This document shows, one piece after another, positions 35,703-43,756 of a stretch of DNA of 57,824 nucleotides. Under the pieces are notes generated by a model, which worked only from the letters and a program-made list of their open reading frames with translations, searched no databases and was not told the origin of the DNA. The first letter of the stretch is position 1; every line of letters starts with the position of its first letter. Location: contig DXIQ01000043.1 of assembly GCA_019112785.1 (NCBI GenBank), positions 1 to 57,824 of the forward strand, written 5' to 3'. Origin of the DNA: Candidatus Blautia stercorigallinarum. GTDB taxonomy: Bacteria; Bacillota; Clostridia; Lachnospirales; Lachnospiraceae. A program made the translations under genes and the position numbers.

Positions 35703-35721
35703 ATACTACATATTGTAGTAT
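35703..35721. promoter_or_regulatory. Operator-like 19-bp palindrome
   Basis: ATACTACA-TAT-TGTAGTAT is a perfect inverted repeat in an AT-rich part of the gap (35427-35892) before the URO-D gene. It overlaps a -10-like TATACT. The core TACA-N3-TGTA is close to, but one base longer than, the TACA-N2-TGTA boxes of CopY/BlaI repressors. The rest of the gap shows only a small hairpin, GGGGC-TTGT-GCCCC, at 35853. Confidence 0.45.
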
Positions 35722-35892
35722 GAGAAAATATAAATTTCAACATATGCTACATCTGGCCATTATGAAAAAACTGCGGTAAAATAAATTTAATGATACTAGG
35801 GAGGATTGAAAAAGTGCAGAGCACGTAGCAATCCGCAGGCATCATAGTTAGGGGCTTGTGCCCCGGAATCAAACAGAAGAGGAGGTATTTTT

Positions 35893-37173
35893 ATGTGTAA
35901 AAATGAAGCGGAAACAACAGCCTTAACACCAGAGCAGAAATTGTATCAGGAACGCCTGAATCGGGTAGAAACAGCAATTCATTTAGGAACGCCGGACAAA
36001 GTACCGGTATTTGCATTCTTTTCTTCTTATATTCAGAGAGCCTATGGCTCCAGCTATGCGGATATCTATTATGATTTTGACAAAGCCGGGCAGGCAGCAG
36101 TGCAGTTTCACAAAGACCATCCTCAGTTAGATATCGGTTTGACGCCCCAATTTACCAGCGGGAAAGCCAACGAGATCGCAGGTTCTACTATGATCGACTG
36201 GCCGGGCAGACCTGGTACCAAGGTCAGTCCTTTCAGCTCTCATCAGATTATTGAGAGGGAATTAATGCTTCAGGAAGAATATCTGGAGATGCTCAATGAT
36301 TTTACCGGGTTTATGCTGCGAAAGTATATTCCGCGAGCCTATCAGAATCTTTCGGGAACGGCTGGTCTGAGGTTGACGCCTACAATCGTGCTGAATACCA
36401 CCTTTCTGTCCTCCTGCTATAGTGATGAGATTCAGGAAACTTTTCAAAAGCTCAGACAGATTGGGGAAGAAGATGCCAAGGCGGCAGCAGCTACAGCAAA
36501 ATATAATAAGATTTTAACAGAAATGGGATTTCCGCCTATGATGACCGGAGCCTCTGAAGCGCCATATGATATTCTGGGGGATTATTTCCGGGGAACCATG
36601 GGAATCTTTGAAGATCTGACAGACCCGGATATGGCAGATTATATCGACAAGGCCTGTGAAATGTTTGCCCAGCAGCAGATCCAGGCTCTTCAGTATTTCC
36701 GCTATGTTGATATGCCGGTAAAAAGAGTGTTCTTCCCGCTCCACAAGGCCATGGACGGCTTTATGAGTGATGAACAGTATGAAAGGTTCTACTGGAGGCC
36801 TTTACACAAGATCATAATGGCTCTGATCGATATGGATGTTACCCCGTACATTTATACAGAAGGCCCATACAACAGCAGATTAAAATTCCTGACAGATGTT
36901 CCTAAGGGAAAAGTTTTCTATCATTTTGAAAATGTGGATATGGCCGAGGCGAAGAGAGTACTTGGGAATACAGCGGCTATCTGCGGAAACCTTTCTATCA
37001 GCCGTATGGAATTTGGAAAAAAAGAGGATATCATCGAGGAAACAAAAAGGCTTCTGGATGTCTGTGCGCCGGGAGGTGGTTACCTCTTCGACTTTAATGG
37101 TTCCCTGGAAAACTGCAAACCGGAGAATATGGAAGCAATGTTTGAGACACTGGATAAATATGGTAAGTATTAA
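35893..37173 (+). CDS. Uroporphyrinogen decarboxylase (URO-D) family protein
   Basis: The 426-residue protein is of the URO-D superfamily, whose anaerobe-specific branches are mostly corrinoid-dependent methyltransferases, not haem enzymes. A TIM-barrel layout fits; GKVFYHFENVDMAEAKRVLG and ICGN near 345-366 are typical. The H-x-C zinc motif of MtaA/MtbA is not evident: the comparable place near residue 323 reads YTEG. Cysteines at 364 and 391 might serve. No corrinoid protein or methyltransferase partner lies nearby, so it is an orphan. GAGGAGG precedes the ATG. Substrate unknown. Confidence 0.8.
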   Translation: MCKNEAETTALTPEQKLYQERLNRVETAIHLGTPDKVPVFAFFSSYIQRAYGSSYADIYYDFDKAGQAAVQFHKDHPQLDIGLTPQFTSGKANEIAGSTMIDWPGRPGTKVSPFSSHQIIERELMLQEEYLEMLNDFTGFMLRKYIPRAYQNLSGTAGLRLTPTIVLNTTFLSSCYSDEIQETFQKLRQIGEEDAKAAAATAKYNKILTEMGFPPMMTGASEAPYDILGDYFRGTMGIFEDLTDPDMADYIDKACEMFAQQQIQALQYFRYVDMPVKRVFFPLHKAMDGFMSDEQYERFYWRPLHKIIMALIDMDVTPYIYTEGPYNSRLKFLTDVPKGKVFYHFENVDMAEAKRVLGNTAAICGNLSISRMEFGKKEDIIEETKRLLDVCAPGGGYLFDFNGSLENCKPENMEAMFETLDKYGKY

Positions 37174-37296
37174 GGCGCTTTTATTCCCGCAAGCAACAAC
37201 CAAAGTGGAATGTAGATCTGTCAAGAGGATCAAATATCCCGATGCTTGCATCGCTGCTAACTTGCTGTCATGTATATTTATATCAAGGTATTTGAC

Positions 37297-37325
37297 TTGA
37301 CAACCTCGGGGAAGCTGATTATAAT
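37297..37325 (+). promoter_or_regulatory. Perfect consensus promoter of the antitoxin RNA
   Basis: TTGACA (37297-37302), a 17-bp spacer and TATAAT (37320-37325) match the sigma-A consensus in every position, the strongest promoter in the window. No ORF follows it. Confidence 0.9.
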
Positions 37326-37331
37326 ACATTT

Positions 37332-37436
37332 AACAAGGGAGCCGGAAGGTGAGTGCAGGTCACCCGATCCGGCGAATAACTATAAAAAATAGTCGTTAGT
37401 TCTCGCCAAAGAAACAGGACGGCTATTTTTTATGTG
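37332..37436 (+). ncRNA. Candidate type I antitoxin RNA
   Basis: The RNA would run from the perfect promoter to a T-rich terminator, about 100 nt, with no coding potential. It contains a stable stem (GCCGGA 37341-37346 with TCCGGC 37368-37373, enclosing GGTGA/TCACC). Its 3' part is complementary to the 3' end of the converging toxin mRNA over about 50 nt, the 3'-3' overlap known for TxpA/RatA. Base-pairing and degradation of the toxin mRNA are inferred. Confidence 0.7.
37384..37434. terminator. Bidirectional terminator shared by toxin mRNA and antitoxin RNA
   Basis: AAAAAATAGTCGT and ACGGCTATTTTTT form a 13-bp stem with a T-run in both directions. The toxin stop codon is inside it. Confidence 0.8.
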
Positions 37437-37506
37437 TATAAGTTAGAATTGCGACAACCAGTAACGCAAAGGTAAGTAAGATTTGCATTTCTTCGTATGT
37501 ACTCAT
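37423..37506 (-). CDS. Holin-like type I toxin peptide
   Basis: The 27-residue peptide starts MSTYEEMQ and continues as one hydrophobic helix (ILLTFALLVVAILTY) with a basic end HKK. This is the pattern of the putative holin-like toxin family (Hol_Tox; TxpA/BsrG-like). ATG 37506 has GAAAGGGGTG 6 bases upstream. Part of that site can pair in CCCTT-ACGGA-AAGGG, which would hide it. A promoter is likely at 37598-37571 on the minus strand (TTTCCA, 16 bp, TATATT). It would depolarise the membrane if overproduced. It is too short for usual gene callers. Confidence 0.75.
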   Translation of the reverse strand: MSTYEEMQILLTFALLVVAILTYTHKK

Positions 37507-37809
37507 AATAATCACCCCTTTCCGTAAGGGCTCGGAATGGGTGAGAGCACGTCCCCCGGATCCCCAGGTAAATATACTATTGTAAAGATAGATGGAAATA
37601 TTCACGGTACGTGGCCATAGTGCCAGCCTCTTTTTCTGCGCCCGGTGGCTGACATGGTACACCAACGATTCCTGATTAAAAATGTTATTATTGGAAATTA
37701 AATAGAATATCCCCGATATGAATAAAGAATATGGGAGAGACATGATATAAAATTTTCTATGTAATTAGTTTAGTGTTTATAATGATCTAAGTCAAGCTAA
37801 AATTTGCTG

Positions 37810-37862
37810 AAAAAGTCTGCCCCATTCAGCTGACATTTTTTATAGCTGAATAAGGCAGACTT
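37810..37862 (-). terminator. Long stem-loop terminator
   Basis: AAAAGTCTGCCCCATTCAGCT pairs with AGCTGAATAAGGCAGACTTTT (about 20 bp) and ends in T residues on the minus strand, right after the 37867-38136 gene. Its ends CTGCCCCATT and AATAAGGCAG resemble those of the dispersed hairpins at 34374 and 52408. The upstream region 37507-37809 otherwise holds only the toxin leader and promoter. Confidence 0.75.
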
Positions 37863-37866
37863 TTGG

Positions 37867-38136
37867 TCATCTATGATCAGATGTCTGACTGCCAGAATCC
37901 TCCGGGTCATAAAAATCTTTGACCATGGCCTCCTGGCCGTTGATATTAATATTTTCCATATGGCAGAAACACCACCGGCCCGATTCCGGAGAATACTTTA
38001 CTATCACCGGGATCCAGCTGTTCTTTACTTTAAAATAAATATACTGACCTGAAGTAAGATCGATTTTTTTATGTTCTGTATGACTGTCTAAAGAAATTTT
38101 GTTTTCCCTATCATTAATATGTAATACTCCCATCAT
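37867..38136 (-). CDS. Small protein, DUF5348-like
   Basis: The protein has 89 residues from ATG 38136, placed 5 bases after GGGAAGTGA. The pattern LTSGQYIYFKVKNSWIPVIVKYSPES-RWCF is like DUF5348, a small beta-barrel-like domain of Firmicutes of unknown function, often in mobile or accessory regions. There is no membrane segment. It lies beside a serine-rich lipoprotein gene and a toxin-antitoxin module. The family assignment is tentative. Confidence 0.55.
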   Translation of the reverse strand: MMGVLHINDRENKISLDSHTEHKKIDLTSGQYIYFKVKNSWIPVIVKYSPESGRWCFCHMENININGQEAMVKDFYDPEDSGSQTSDHR

Positions 38137-38216
38137 AATGATCACTTCCCTGTAAAGAAAATATAAAACACTGAGGATATCATAGTTTCAGAACAGTTCA
38201 GAGACAATAGATTGAC

Positions 38217-38510
38217 TTATTCCCCTGTGGAACTGGAACTATTGGAATCCAGGTCGTAGGAGCTGGAGTTTTCAGAGTCCAGATCATAAGAATCACTGTT
38301 ACCTTCTGAAGAATCTAGAGAGGTGTCTGAACTGCTGGAATCAGAGCTGCCGGAGACAGTTTCGGAGCTATCCGAATCTGTACTGGAACTGTAGCTGGAA
38401 GAATCCGAGCTGCTGTCTTCCTCATTATTACTGCAGGCTGCAAGGGCGCCTGCAGCTAACATCGTAACACAAGCAAATGCCAGTAATTTTCCGTATTTTT
38501 TTGCTTTCAT
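38217..38510 (-). CDS. Serine/aspartate-rich small lipoprotein
   Basis: The 97-residue precursor has a lipoprotein signal (KAKKYGKLLAFACVTMLAAGALAAC, lipid Cys26). The mature part is almost only Ser, Asp, Glu, Asn and Tyr, including the repeat SYDLDS (twice). It is probably disordered and exposed on the cell surface. AAAGGAG precedes the ATG. No function is known; a spacer-like or metal-binding surface coat peptide is possible. Confidence 0.75.
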   Translation of the reverse strand: MKAKKYGKLLAFACVTMLAAGALAACSNNEEDSSSDSSSYSSSTDSDSSETVSGSSDSSSSDTSLDSSEGNSDSYDLDSENSSSYDLDSNSSSSTGE

Positions 38511-38653
38511 AGAAATCTGCTCCTTTCACATTACTGTAAAAACTTGGTTTCCCTGTTACTGCCATTCAGTTTAAGAGGAATCTGTGTTTTTTCTGTGACA
38601 ATGTTATGAGGATTCCGTGTAAATTCTGTGAAAAGGAAGCAGACCTGAGAAAA

Positions 38654-40327
38654 TTACAGTTGGATCACAACAGCCTGATAGCCTTTTAAATGTACTGTAG
38701 TTTTTTCTTCGTTTATATCCAGATCCTGGTAATTATTCAGCAGGATATTTTTGCAGGCGGAAGGAAGGACTGCAGCCTGAGGAGCTTTCTGGAAATTACC
38801 GATCACCAGCAGATCTTTCTCTCCCTTTCTGTGGTACGCCATCAGATTGTGCTGATCTTCCAGATAAGGAACCACAGCGCCGTATACCAGAGTTTCCTTA
38901 TAATCCGGATTTTTCCTGAGAGCGATCAGCTTTTTATAGAAGGAAAGTACAGAGTCCGGATCTTTTTCCTGGCTTTCTACATTAATAGAGGTATAATTGG
39001 GGTTTACCATCAGCCAGGGGGTACCTTCTGTAAATCCGGCGTTCTTTTCACTGGTCCACTGAACCGGTGTTCTGGCATTATCTCTGCTGTAGATGGAGAT
39101 CACCTTTAAAGCTTCTTCCGGAGTAAGTCCTGCGTCCAGACTTACCTGATACTGGTCTAAAGCACTGATGTCATCCACCTGGTCAAGAGGAACAACACCC
39201 AGATTTTCCATGCCGATCTCCTGCCCCTGATAGATAAAAGGAAGACCTCTCATCAGGAAATACATGGCAGCCAGAAGCTTTTTGCTGGCATCACAGACCT
39301 CGCCTTCCGGGATATAATAGCTGACACCTCTTGGCTCATCGTGATTTTCAATAATATTTGAGTAGAAACCAATATCGCCCATTTCCTCCTGGGATCTGAA
39401 AAAACATTTTTTATAGTCGTCAGGAGAAGGCTTTTTGCAGGCGTACCAGCCCTTGTCACTTTTTCCGAAAGAGGTAGTGGAAAAATCAAAGATCGAAGAG
39501 AAGTATCCCTTGTCTCCTACAAAGTCAGGAAGTTCTCCCTCTTTGAGGTTGAAGACCTCTCCTACAGAAAAGGCGTCATGGGGACCGAAGGTCCGGGTCT
39601 GCATTTCTCCTAAAAATTCTCCGATACCCTGGGCGTCTGCCAGCATCAGGGAGATGTCGGAAAGACCGTCTTCTCTGTCAGAAGGATAATCTTTATAAGG
39701 AAGAGCTTTCTTTATATTAATGATAGCATCTACCCGGAAACCGCCCAGGCCTTTATCCAGCCACCAGTTAATGTTTTTGTAAACCTCTTCTCTGACTGCG
39801 GGATTTTCCCAGTTCAGATCCGGCTGTTTCTTATGGAAAACATGCATATACTGCTTGTCAGGGTGTCCCGGGAGAGGTTCCCATACGGGACCGCCGAAAT
39901 AACTCCTCCAGTTGCAGGGAAGTTTTCCCTCTTTCCGGTCCTCGATATAGAAAAAATTGCCGTATTCTCCATATGGATCTTCACAGGCTTTTTCAAACCA
40001 TTCATGCTCGTCGGAACAGTGGTTTACCACCAGGTCCATCAGGACATACATCTGACGTTTATCGGCCTCTCTGATCAGTTCGTCCATATCTTCCATAGTA
40101 CCGAAAGCAGGATCAATATTATAATAATCGGAAATGTCATATCCCTGGTCTGCAAAGGGGGAAGGATAGATAGGGGAAATCCACAGGATATCCACGCCTA
40201 AATCTTTCAGGTAGTCTAATTTGCTGATGATCCCCTGGAGATCACCAATACCGTCTCCGTTAGAATCGTAAAAACTTTTCGGGTAAATCTGATAGGCTAC
40301 TTTGTCATGCCACCATTTCTTTTCCAT
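38654..40327 (-). CDS. GH13 alpha-glucosidase / oligo-1,6-glucosidase
   Basis: The 557-residue cytosolic enzyme is of the GH13 oligo-1,6-glucosidase/MalL type. Visible are the calcium loop DSNGDGIGD (21-29), DLVVNH (98-103), nucleophile D200 in GGFRVDA, acid/base E257 in SVGEVF, and NHD (328-330). Ala follows the nucleophile; in this family Val there goes with alpha-1,6 and Ala or Thr with alpha-1,4 preference, so maltose-type substrates may be favoured. The start at 40327 has GGAGG upstream. A TATAAT at 40396-40391 lacks a proper -35, suggesting control by the adjacent AraC-type gene. Confidence 0.92.
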   Translation of the reverse strand: MEKKWWHDKVAYQIYPKSFYDSNGDGIGDLQGIISKLDYLKDLGVDILWISPIYPSPFADQGYDISDYYNIDPAFGTMEDMDELIREADKRQMYVLMDLVVNHCSDEHEWFEKACEDPYGEYGNFFYIEDRKEGKLPCNWRSYFGGPVWEPLPGHPDKQYMHVFHKKQPDLNWENPAVREEVYKNINWWLDKGLGGFRVDAIINIKKALPYKDYPSDREDGLSDISLMLADAQGIGEFLGEMQTRTFGPHDAFSVGEVFNLKEGELPDFVGDKGYFSSIFDFSTTSFGKSDKGWYACKKPSPDDYKKCFFRSQEEMGDIGFYSNIIENHDEPRGVSYYIPEGEVCDASKKLLAAMYFLMRGLPFIYQGQEIGMENLGVVPLDQVDDISALDQYQVSLDAGLTPEEALKVISIYSRDNARTPVQWTSEKNAGFTEGTPWLMVNPNYTSINVESQEKDPDSVLSFYKKLIALRKNPDYKETLVYGAVVPYLEDQHNLMAYHRKGEKDLLVIGNFQKAPQAAVLPSACKNILLNNYQDLDINEEKTTVHLKGYQAVVIQL

Positions 40328-40446
40328 TGTTCTGCAACCTCCGTTATATTCGTTCTTTTGGAAACTGAAGTTCCCTGTTTCTGGTAACTCATTATAATGT
40401 GAGAATCTACGGAGGTCTTGCAAATATTTGATTAAAAACTACGAAA

Positions 40447-41363
40447 TTATGACTTTTTAGATGAAAAATGCTTCCGGTACTGGAGGGGCGTGAAGCCGGT
40501 GTGCTTTTTGAATTCCCGGAGAAAATTCCCGAGATTATTAAAACCGCAGTCCAGACAGATGTCCATAATGGCCTCATCAGTGGTCTGAAGAAGGATGATG
40601 GCCTGTTTGATCCGGTATTCGTTGATATAGGTTACCGGGGATTTCCCGAGTATTTTCTTGAAAAACGGCAGAAATACTGTTCATTCATATTGGCGTTTTC
40701 AGCCAGGTCCCGTATGTAAATTTTATCCTGGTAATGATTCCGTATAAATTCCAGAGAAGATTTTATGATCCGGACACGGTAGTCATCTGTTTTTTCAGGA
40801 TGGGTCAGCAGGGAAAAAGAGGAAAGGGTTCCCAGGATCTTCAGAAGTCCTGCCCGGATAAAAAGCTGAGAAGACACATCTTCGGTGACAGTTTCATATT
40901 CCCCGGAAAGAAAAAAGCCTGTCTGATGAAAGACGTTCAGGATATCCAGATATTCCTTTTTTATCCTGGAAAATGCCGGATGTGTGATGTCCAGAAAACG
41001 GGGAAGCAGGATCTCTCCTTTGGTAAGAGGCTGGAGCAGCTGGGTCTGGGCCAGATCATAGTGCTCAAAATTCAGGATACAGGGGTGAAATACAACGGCG
41101 GATTCGATAGCTGGGGTATAAGCTTCTACAGAATGGATCTCCCCCGGATTGACAAAGAAAAAACATTCCTGATCAATAGAAAAGCTTTCCATATTAATGG
41201 TCACCTTAAAACGGCCTTTCATGAAATAGAGGATCTCAATCTCATCATGCCAGTGATGTTTCACACCGTTCCAGGGAGCGTCATCAAATATTTCATACAG
41301 TCCGCAGGGAAATACAGAGGTCCCATGGTCTTTCTGCTCTTTTAATTTAGAAGTCTGGTCCAT
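40447..41363 (-). pseudogene. AraC family regulator, frameshifted
   Basis: The frame from ATG 41363 (AAAGGAG upstream) encodes an N-terminal cupin-like sensor domain (about 25-130) and the first AraC helix-turn-helix, then stops early at 40632 after NEQYFCRF. Reading on with one extra base at the A5 run 40661-40665 restores FKKILGKSP, YINEYRIKQA and CGFNNLGNFLREFKKHTGFTP, the rest of a normal domain, up to 40447. The whole would be about 305 residues. A lost base in a homopolymer, a sequencing error or slippage are all possible. It is the probable activator of the GH13 gene. Confidence 0.85.
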
Positions 41364-41510
41364 AATATGCTCCTTTTTGGAAGCCGCTGAATTAAACATA
41401 TGTCAGGGATATTTAAACATTCATGTGAATTTGTTTAATGCCACGGTCTCATATTTATAGGATAAAGATATCACAGATGATCTGCGGGAACAAGAAAAAC
41501 CGGCATAGTC

Positions 41511-41539
41511 TTGACAAAGTATATATTGAGGACTATACT
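41511..41539 (+). promoter_or_regulatory. Promoter of tRNA-fMet
   Basis: A perfect TTGACA (41511-41516) and TATACT (41534-41539) have a 17-bp spacer, 22 bases before the tRNA. Confidence 0.85.
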
Positions 41540-41561
41540 TATATTAATAAGAAATAATTGA

Positions 41562-41635
41562 CGCGGGGTGGAGCAGTCTGGAAGCTCGTTGGGCTCATAA
41601 CCCAAAGGTCGTAGGTTCAAATCCTACTCCCGCTA
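41562..41635 (+). tRNA. Initiator tRNA-fMet (anticodon CAT)
   Basis: The anticodon CAT lies at 41596-41598. Initiator marks are present: three G-C pairs next to the anticodon loop (GGG/CCC), an A11-U24 pair in the D stem, and an unpaired first position. Here position 1 is C and position 72 is T, where most bacteria have C and A. The T-arm is GTAGG-TTCAAAT-CCTAC. CCA is not encoded. Confidence 0.92.
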
Positions 41636-41643
41636 TTTCAGAA

Positions 41644-41681
41644 AAGCCAGTGACTGGAAATGGTCATTGGCTTCTTTTTTT
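41644..41681 (+). terminator. Terminator of tRNA-fMet
   Basis: AAGCCAGTGAC and GTCATTGGCTT form an 11-bp stem, then CTTTTTTT. Confidence 0.9.
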
Positions 41682-41751
41682 ACAGAGATTTGGGTGTAGT
41701 TCCTGAAAAAATATGTTAAAATGGGTTAAAAAGAGAGAGGGAGGGTGAGTT

Positions 41752-42924
41752 ATGAAGAATACCTGCAGTCTTTGCGGCGGCAAACTGAAGGACGGTATCT
41801 GTACAGAGTGCGGTATGAACAACCAAAAGTCTGATGAAATGTATCGGGACCGTCTGAACCGGTCTAAATATGACCATACTTCTATGGAGTCTATGAGTCA
41901 TGTCCATACAGAACAGGGAGTAAAACAATATCGACGGCCGGCGCTGAATGAGAATAGAACCACGGGGATGACAAAAACAGAAAATCCCAGGCAGAAAGCA
42001 GGGACAGCTCCCAAAAACGGAGCCAGAGCCCGGACTTTCACCCAGCAGGCCGGTTCCAGACGCTATCAGAGCACAGACTTTAAAAATATAAAGAATCTTT
42101 CTTCCACTTCAGGAGGAAGAAAAAGCAAGCCTTCTAAGACTATAGTCCTGGTGGCTGTTATGATCCTGGTGATCATACTGGCGATGGCAGGCTTGTCTGT
42201 GTTTAGCTCTGTCCGGGAGAACATGGGCGGAGGAGGAACCGTGGTAAGCTATAATTATGATTATAACAATATACAGGAAGCGCTTCCGGCCACGGGAGAA
42301 CACTGGGACAATCAGCTGCCGGCGGGTATGTATATGGTAGGGATTGATATGCCGGAGGGAGAATATACTGTGACAGGTCCGGAGGGAAGCAGCTTTGAAG
42401 TCCATGACAATACCCATTCTATCTACAGACGGGAAGCTTTTGGAACAGAAGAATATGAGATTGAGCAGGCAGAAGGTATCCCTTTGTTTACCGGGGCACT
42501 GGTCTGTGTGGATGGGATGAATCCGGTGTCTTTTGTATCTGAGAATGCCCAGACCCAGGATCTGGAGAACCGGACACCTAATCCGGTTACGGAGACGGTA
42601 GAGGTCAACGGCACTATGACGGCAGGGACAGATTTTCCGGCAGGAACCTATGACATTGAGGCAGCAGGAGAAGACTTTGGATATATTACATATGAGGTTC
42701 CTTATGAAGACCCATACAGCGAGGGAGAGCAGTCCTATTATTCCTTTGGCGTTATGATGGAGAAGAATCCTACGTCAGAGTATCCGGCATATTGCTCCGT
42801 ATATAAAAATGTGGTCCTTCCAGAGGGGGCAGTTGTGGATACCGAAGGTTATCTATGCCGGCTGGTACCCAGCAACGGTATCGTTTCGGAGGATTATGAC
42901 GGATTTTATAACAACTTGTATTAA
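41752..42924 (+). CDS. Zinc-ribbon membrane protein with extracellular domain
   Basis: The 390-residue protein begins with a zinc ribbon (CSLCGG and CTECGM, Cys 5, 8, 17 and 20), then a low-complexity basic linker (about 30-125), one membrane helix (about 130-152), and a C-terminal outside part with two similar beta modules (MPEGEYTV..., FPAGTYDIEA...). A cytosolic ribbon with an outside domain suggests a one-pass sensor or wall-associated protein. No sortase signal is seen. GGGAGGGTG precedes the ATG. The srtB gene starts 15 bases downstream, so the two form an operon. Confidence 0.75.
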   Translation: MKNTCSLCGGKLKDGICTECGMNNQKSDEMYRDRLNRSKYDHTSMESMSHVHTEQGVKQYRRPALNENRTTGMTKTENPRQKAGTAPKNGARARTFTQQAGSRRYQSTDFKNIKNLSSTSGGRKSKPSKTIVLVAVMILVIILAMAGLSVFSSVRENMGGGGTVVSYNYDYNNIQEALPATGEHWDNQLPAGMYMVGIDMPEGEYTVTGPEGSSFEVHDNTHSIYRREAFGTEEYEIEQAEGIPLFTGALVCVDGMNPVSFVSENAQTQDLENRTPNPVTETVEVNGTMTAGTDFPAGTYDIEAAGEDFGYITYEVPYEDPYSEGEQSYYSFGVMMEKNPTSEYPAYCSVYKNVVLPEGAVVDTEGYLCRLVPSNGIVSEDYDGFYNNLY

Positions 42925-42938
42925 GACAGGAGCAGAAC

Positions 42939-43721
42939 ATGAGCAAAGGTAAGAAAAAAAAGAAAACAGCAGGAGATATTTTACGGTATATCATATTGAT
43001 CATTGCCGCCTGCGTGTTTGTGTTTTCAGCTGTACAATTAGGAAGGATTTTTCTGGAATACCGGGCGGGAACCCAGGAATACGACCGCATCCGGGAGTAT
43101 GTCCGGGAGGAACCTCAGGAGGAGACAGATGAGTCCCAGGAAAGTAAGGACAGCCCGGTGCCTCCTGAGGTTGACTGGGAGAGCCTGAAGGCTATCAATC
43201 CGGATATCATTGCGTGGCTCCAGATCGAGGGAACAGAGATCAGCTATCCGGTAATGAAGGGAACGGATAATGAATATTATCTTCATCATACCTTTGAAGG
43301 AAATTATAATGCAGCAGGATCCATATTTATCGAGTATACCAACAGCAGTGATTTTCAGGACTGCAACACTATTATTTACGGACACAATATGAGAAACGGT
43401 TCTATGTTCGGTCTGCTCAGGAAGTACTTCCAGAGTCAGGATTCTCTGCCGGGACGGTACATATGGATCTGCACACCGGAGAAGAATTACCGTTATGAGA
43501 TTTTTTCCAGCCATGTGGTGGATGCGGCAGGAGAGGTATATACTTTGTTTTCCGCTCCTGATCAGCAGTTTCAACAGTATCTGGATAGTATGAAGGCCCA
43601 GTCTCTGGTGGACTTTGGAGTGGATGTGACAAAAGAGGATAAAGTTATTACTCTTTCTACCTGTACCGGAAATGATGCTACCCGTTTTGTAGTCCAGGCA
43701 AAAAGAGAGGGAGAATATTAA
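42939..43721 (+). CDS. srtB: Class B sortase
   Basis: The 260-residue transpeptidase has an N-terminal membrane helix (about 12-32), an acidic linker and a sortase domain. The catalytic triad is visible: H149 in IIYGHNM, C242 in LSTCTG and R249 in DATRF. Class B enzymes cleave NPQTN-like signals to anchor proteins to the wall or join pilin-like subunits outside the membrane. No substrate with such a signal is encoded in this window. GACAGGAG precedes the ATG. Confidence 0.92.
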   Translation: MSKGKKKKKTAGDILRYIILIIAACVFVFSAVQLGRIFLEYRAGTQEYDRIREYVREEPQEETDESQESKDSPVPPEVDWESLKAINPDIIAWLQIEGTEISYPVMKGTDNEYYLHHTFEGNYNAAGSIFIEYTNSSDFQDCNTIIYGHNMRNGSMFGLLRKYFQSQDSLPGRYIWICTPEKNYRYEIFSSHVVDAAGEVYTLFSAPDQQFQQYLDSMKAQSLVDFGVDVTKEDKVITLSTCTGNDATRFVVQAKREGEY

Positions 43722-43756
43722 GCGTTTGAAGATAGGAAAGATCAGGAGGGACAGCT

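Noticed and set aside
35790..35892. Cobalamin riboswitch before the URO-D gene
   Set aside because: A corrinoid link made it worth checking, but the conserved GCCACTG-type box and core are absent; only a small GC hairpin is seen.
37507..37743. N-terminal extension of the toxin ORF to 106 residues
   Set aside because: It passes through the predicted promoter and structured leader. A strong ribosome site fits only the 27-residue start.
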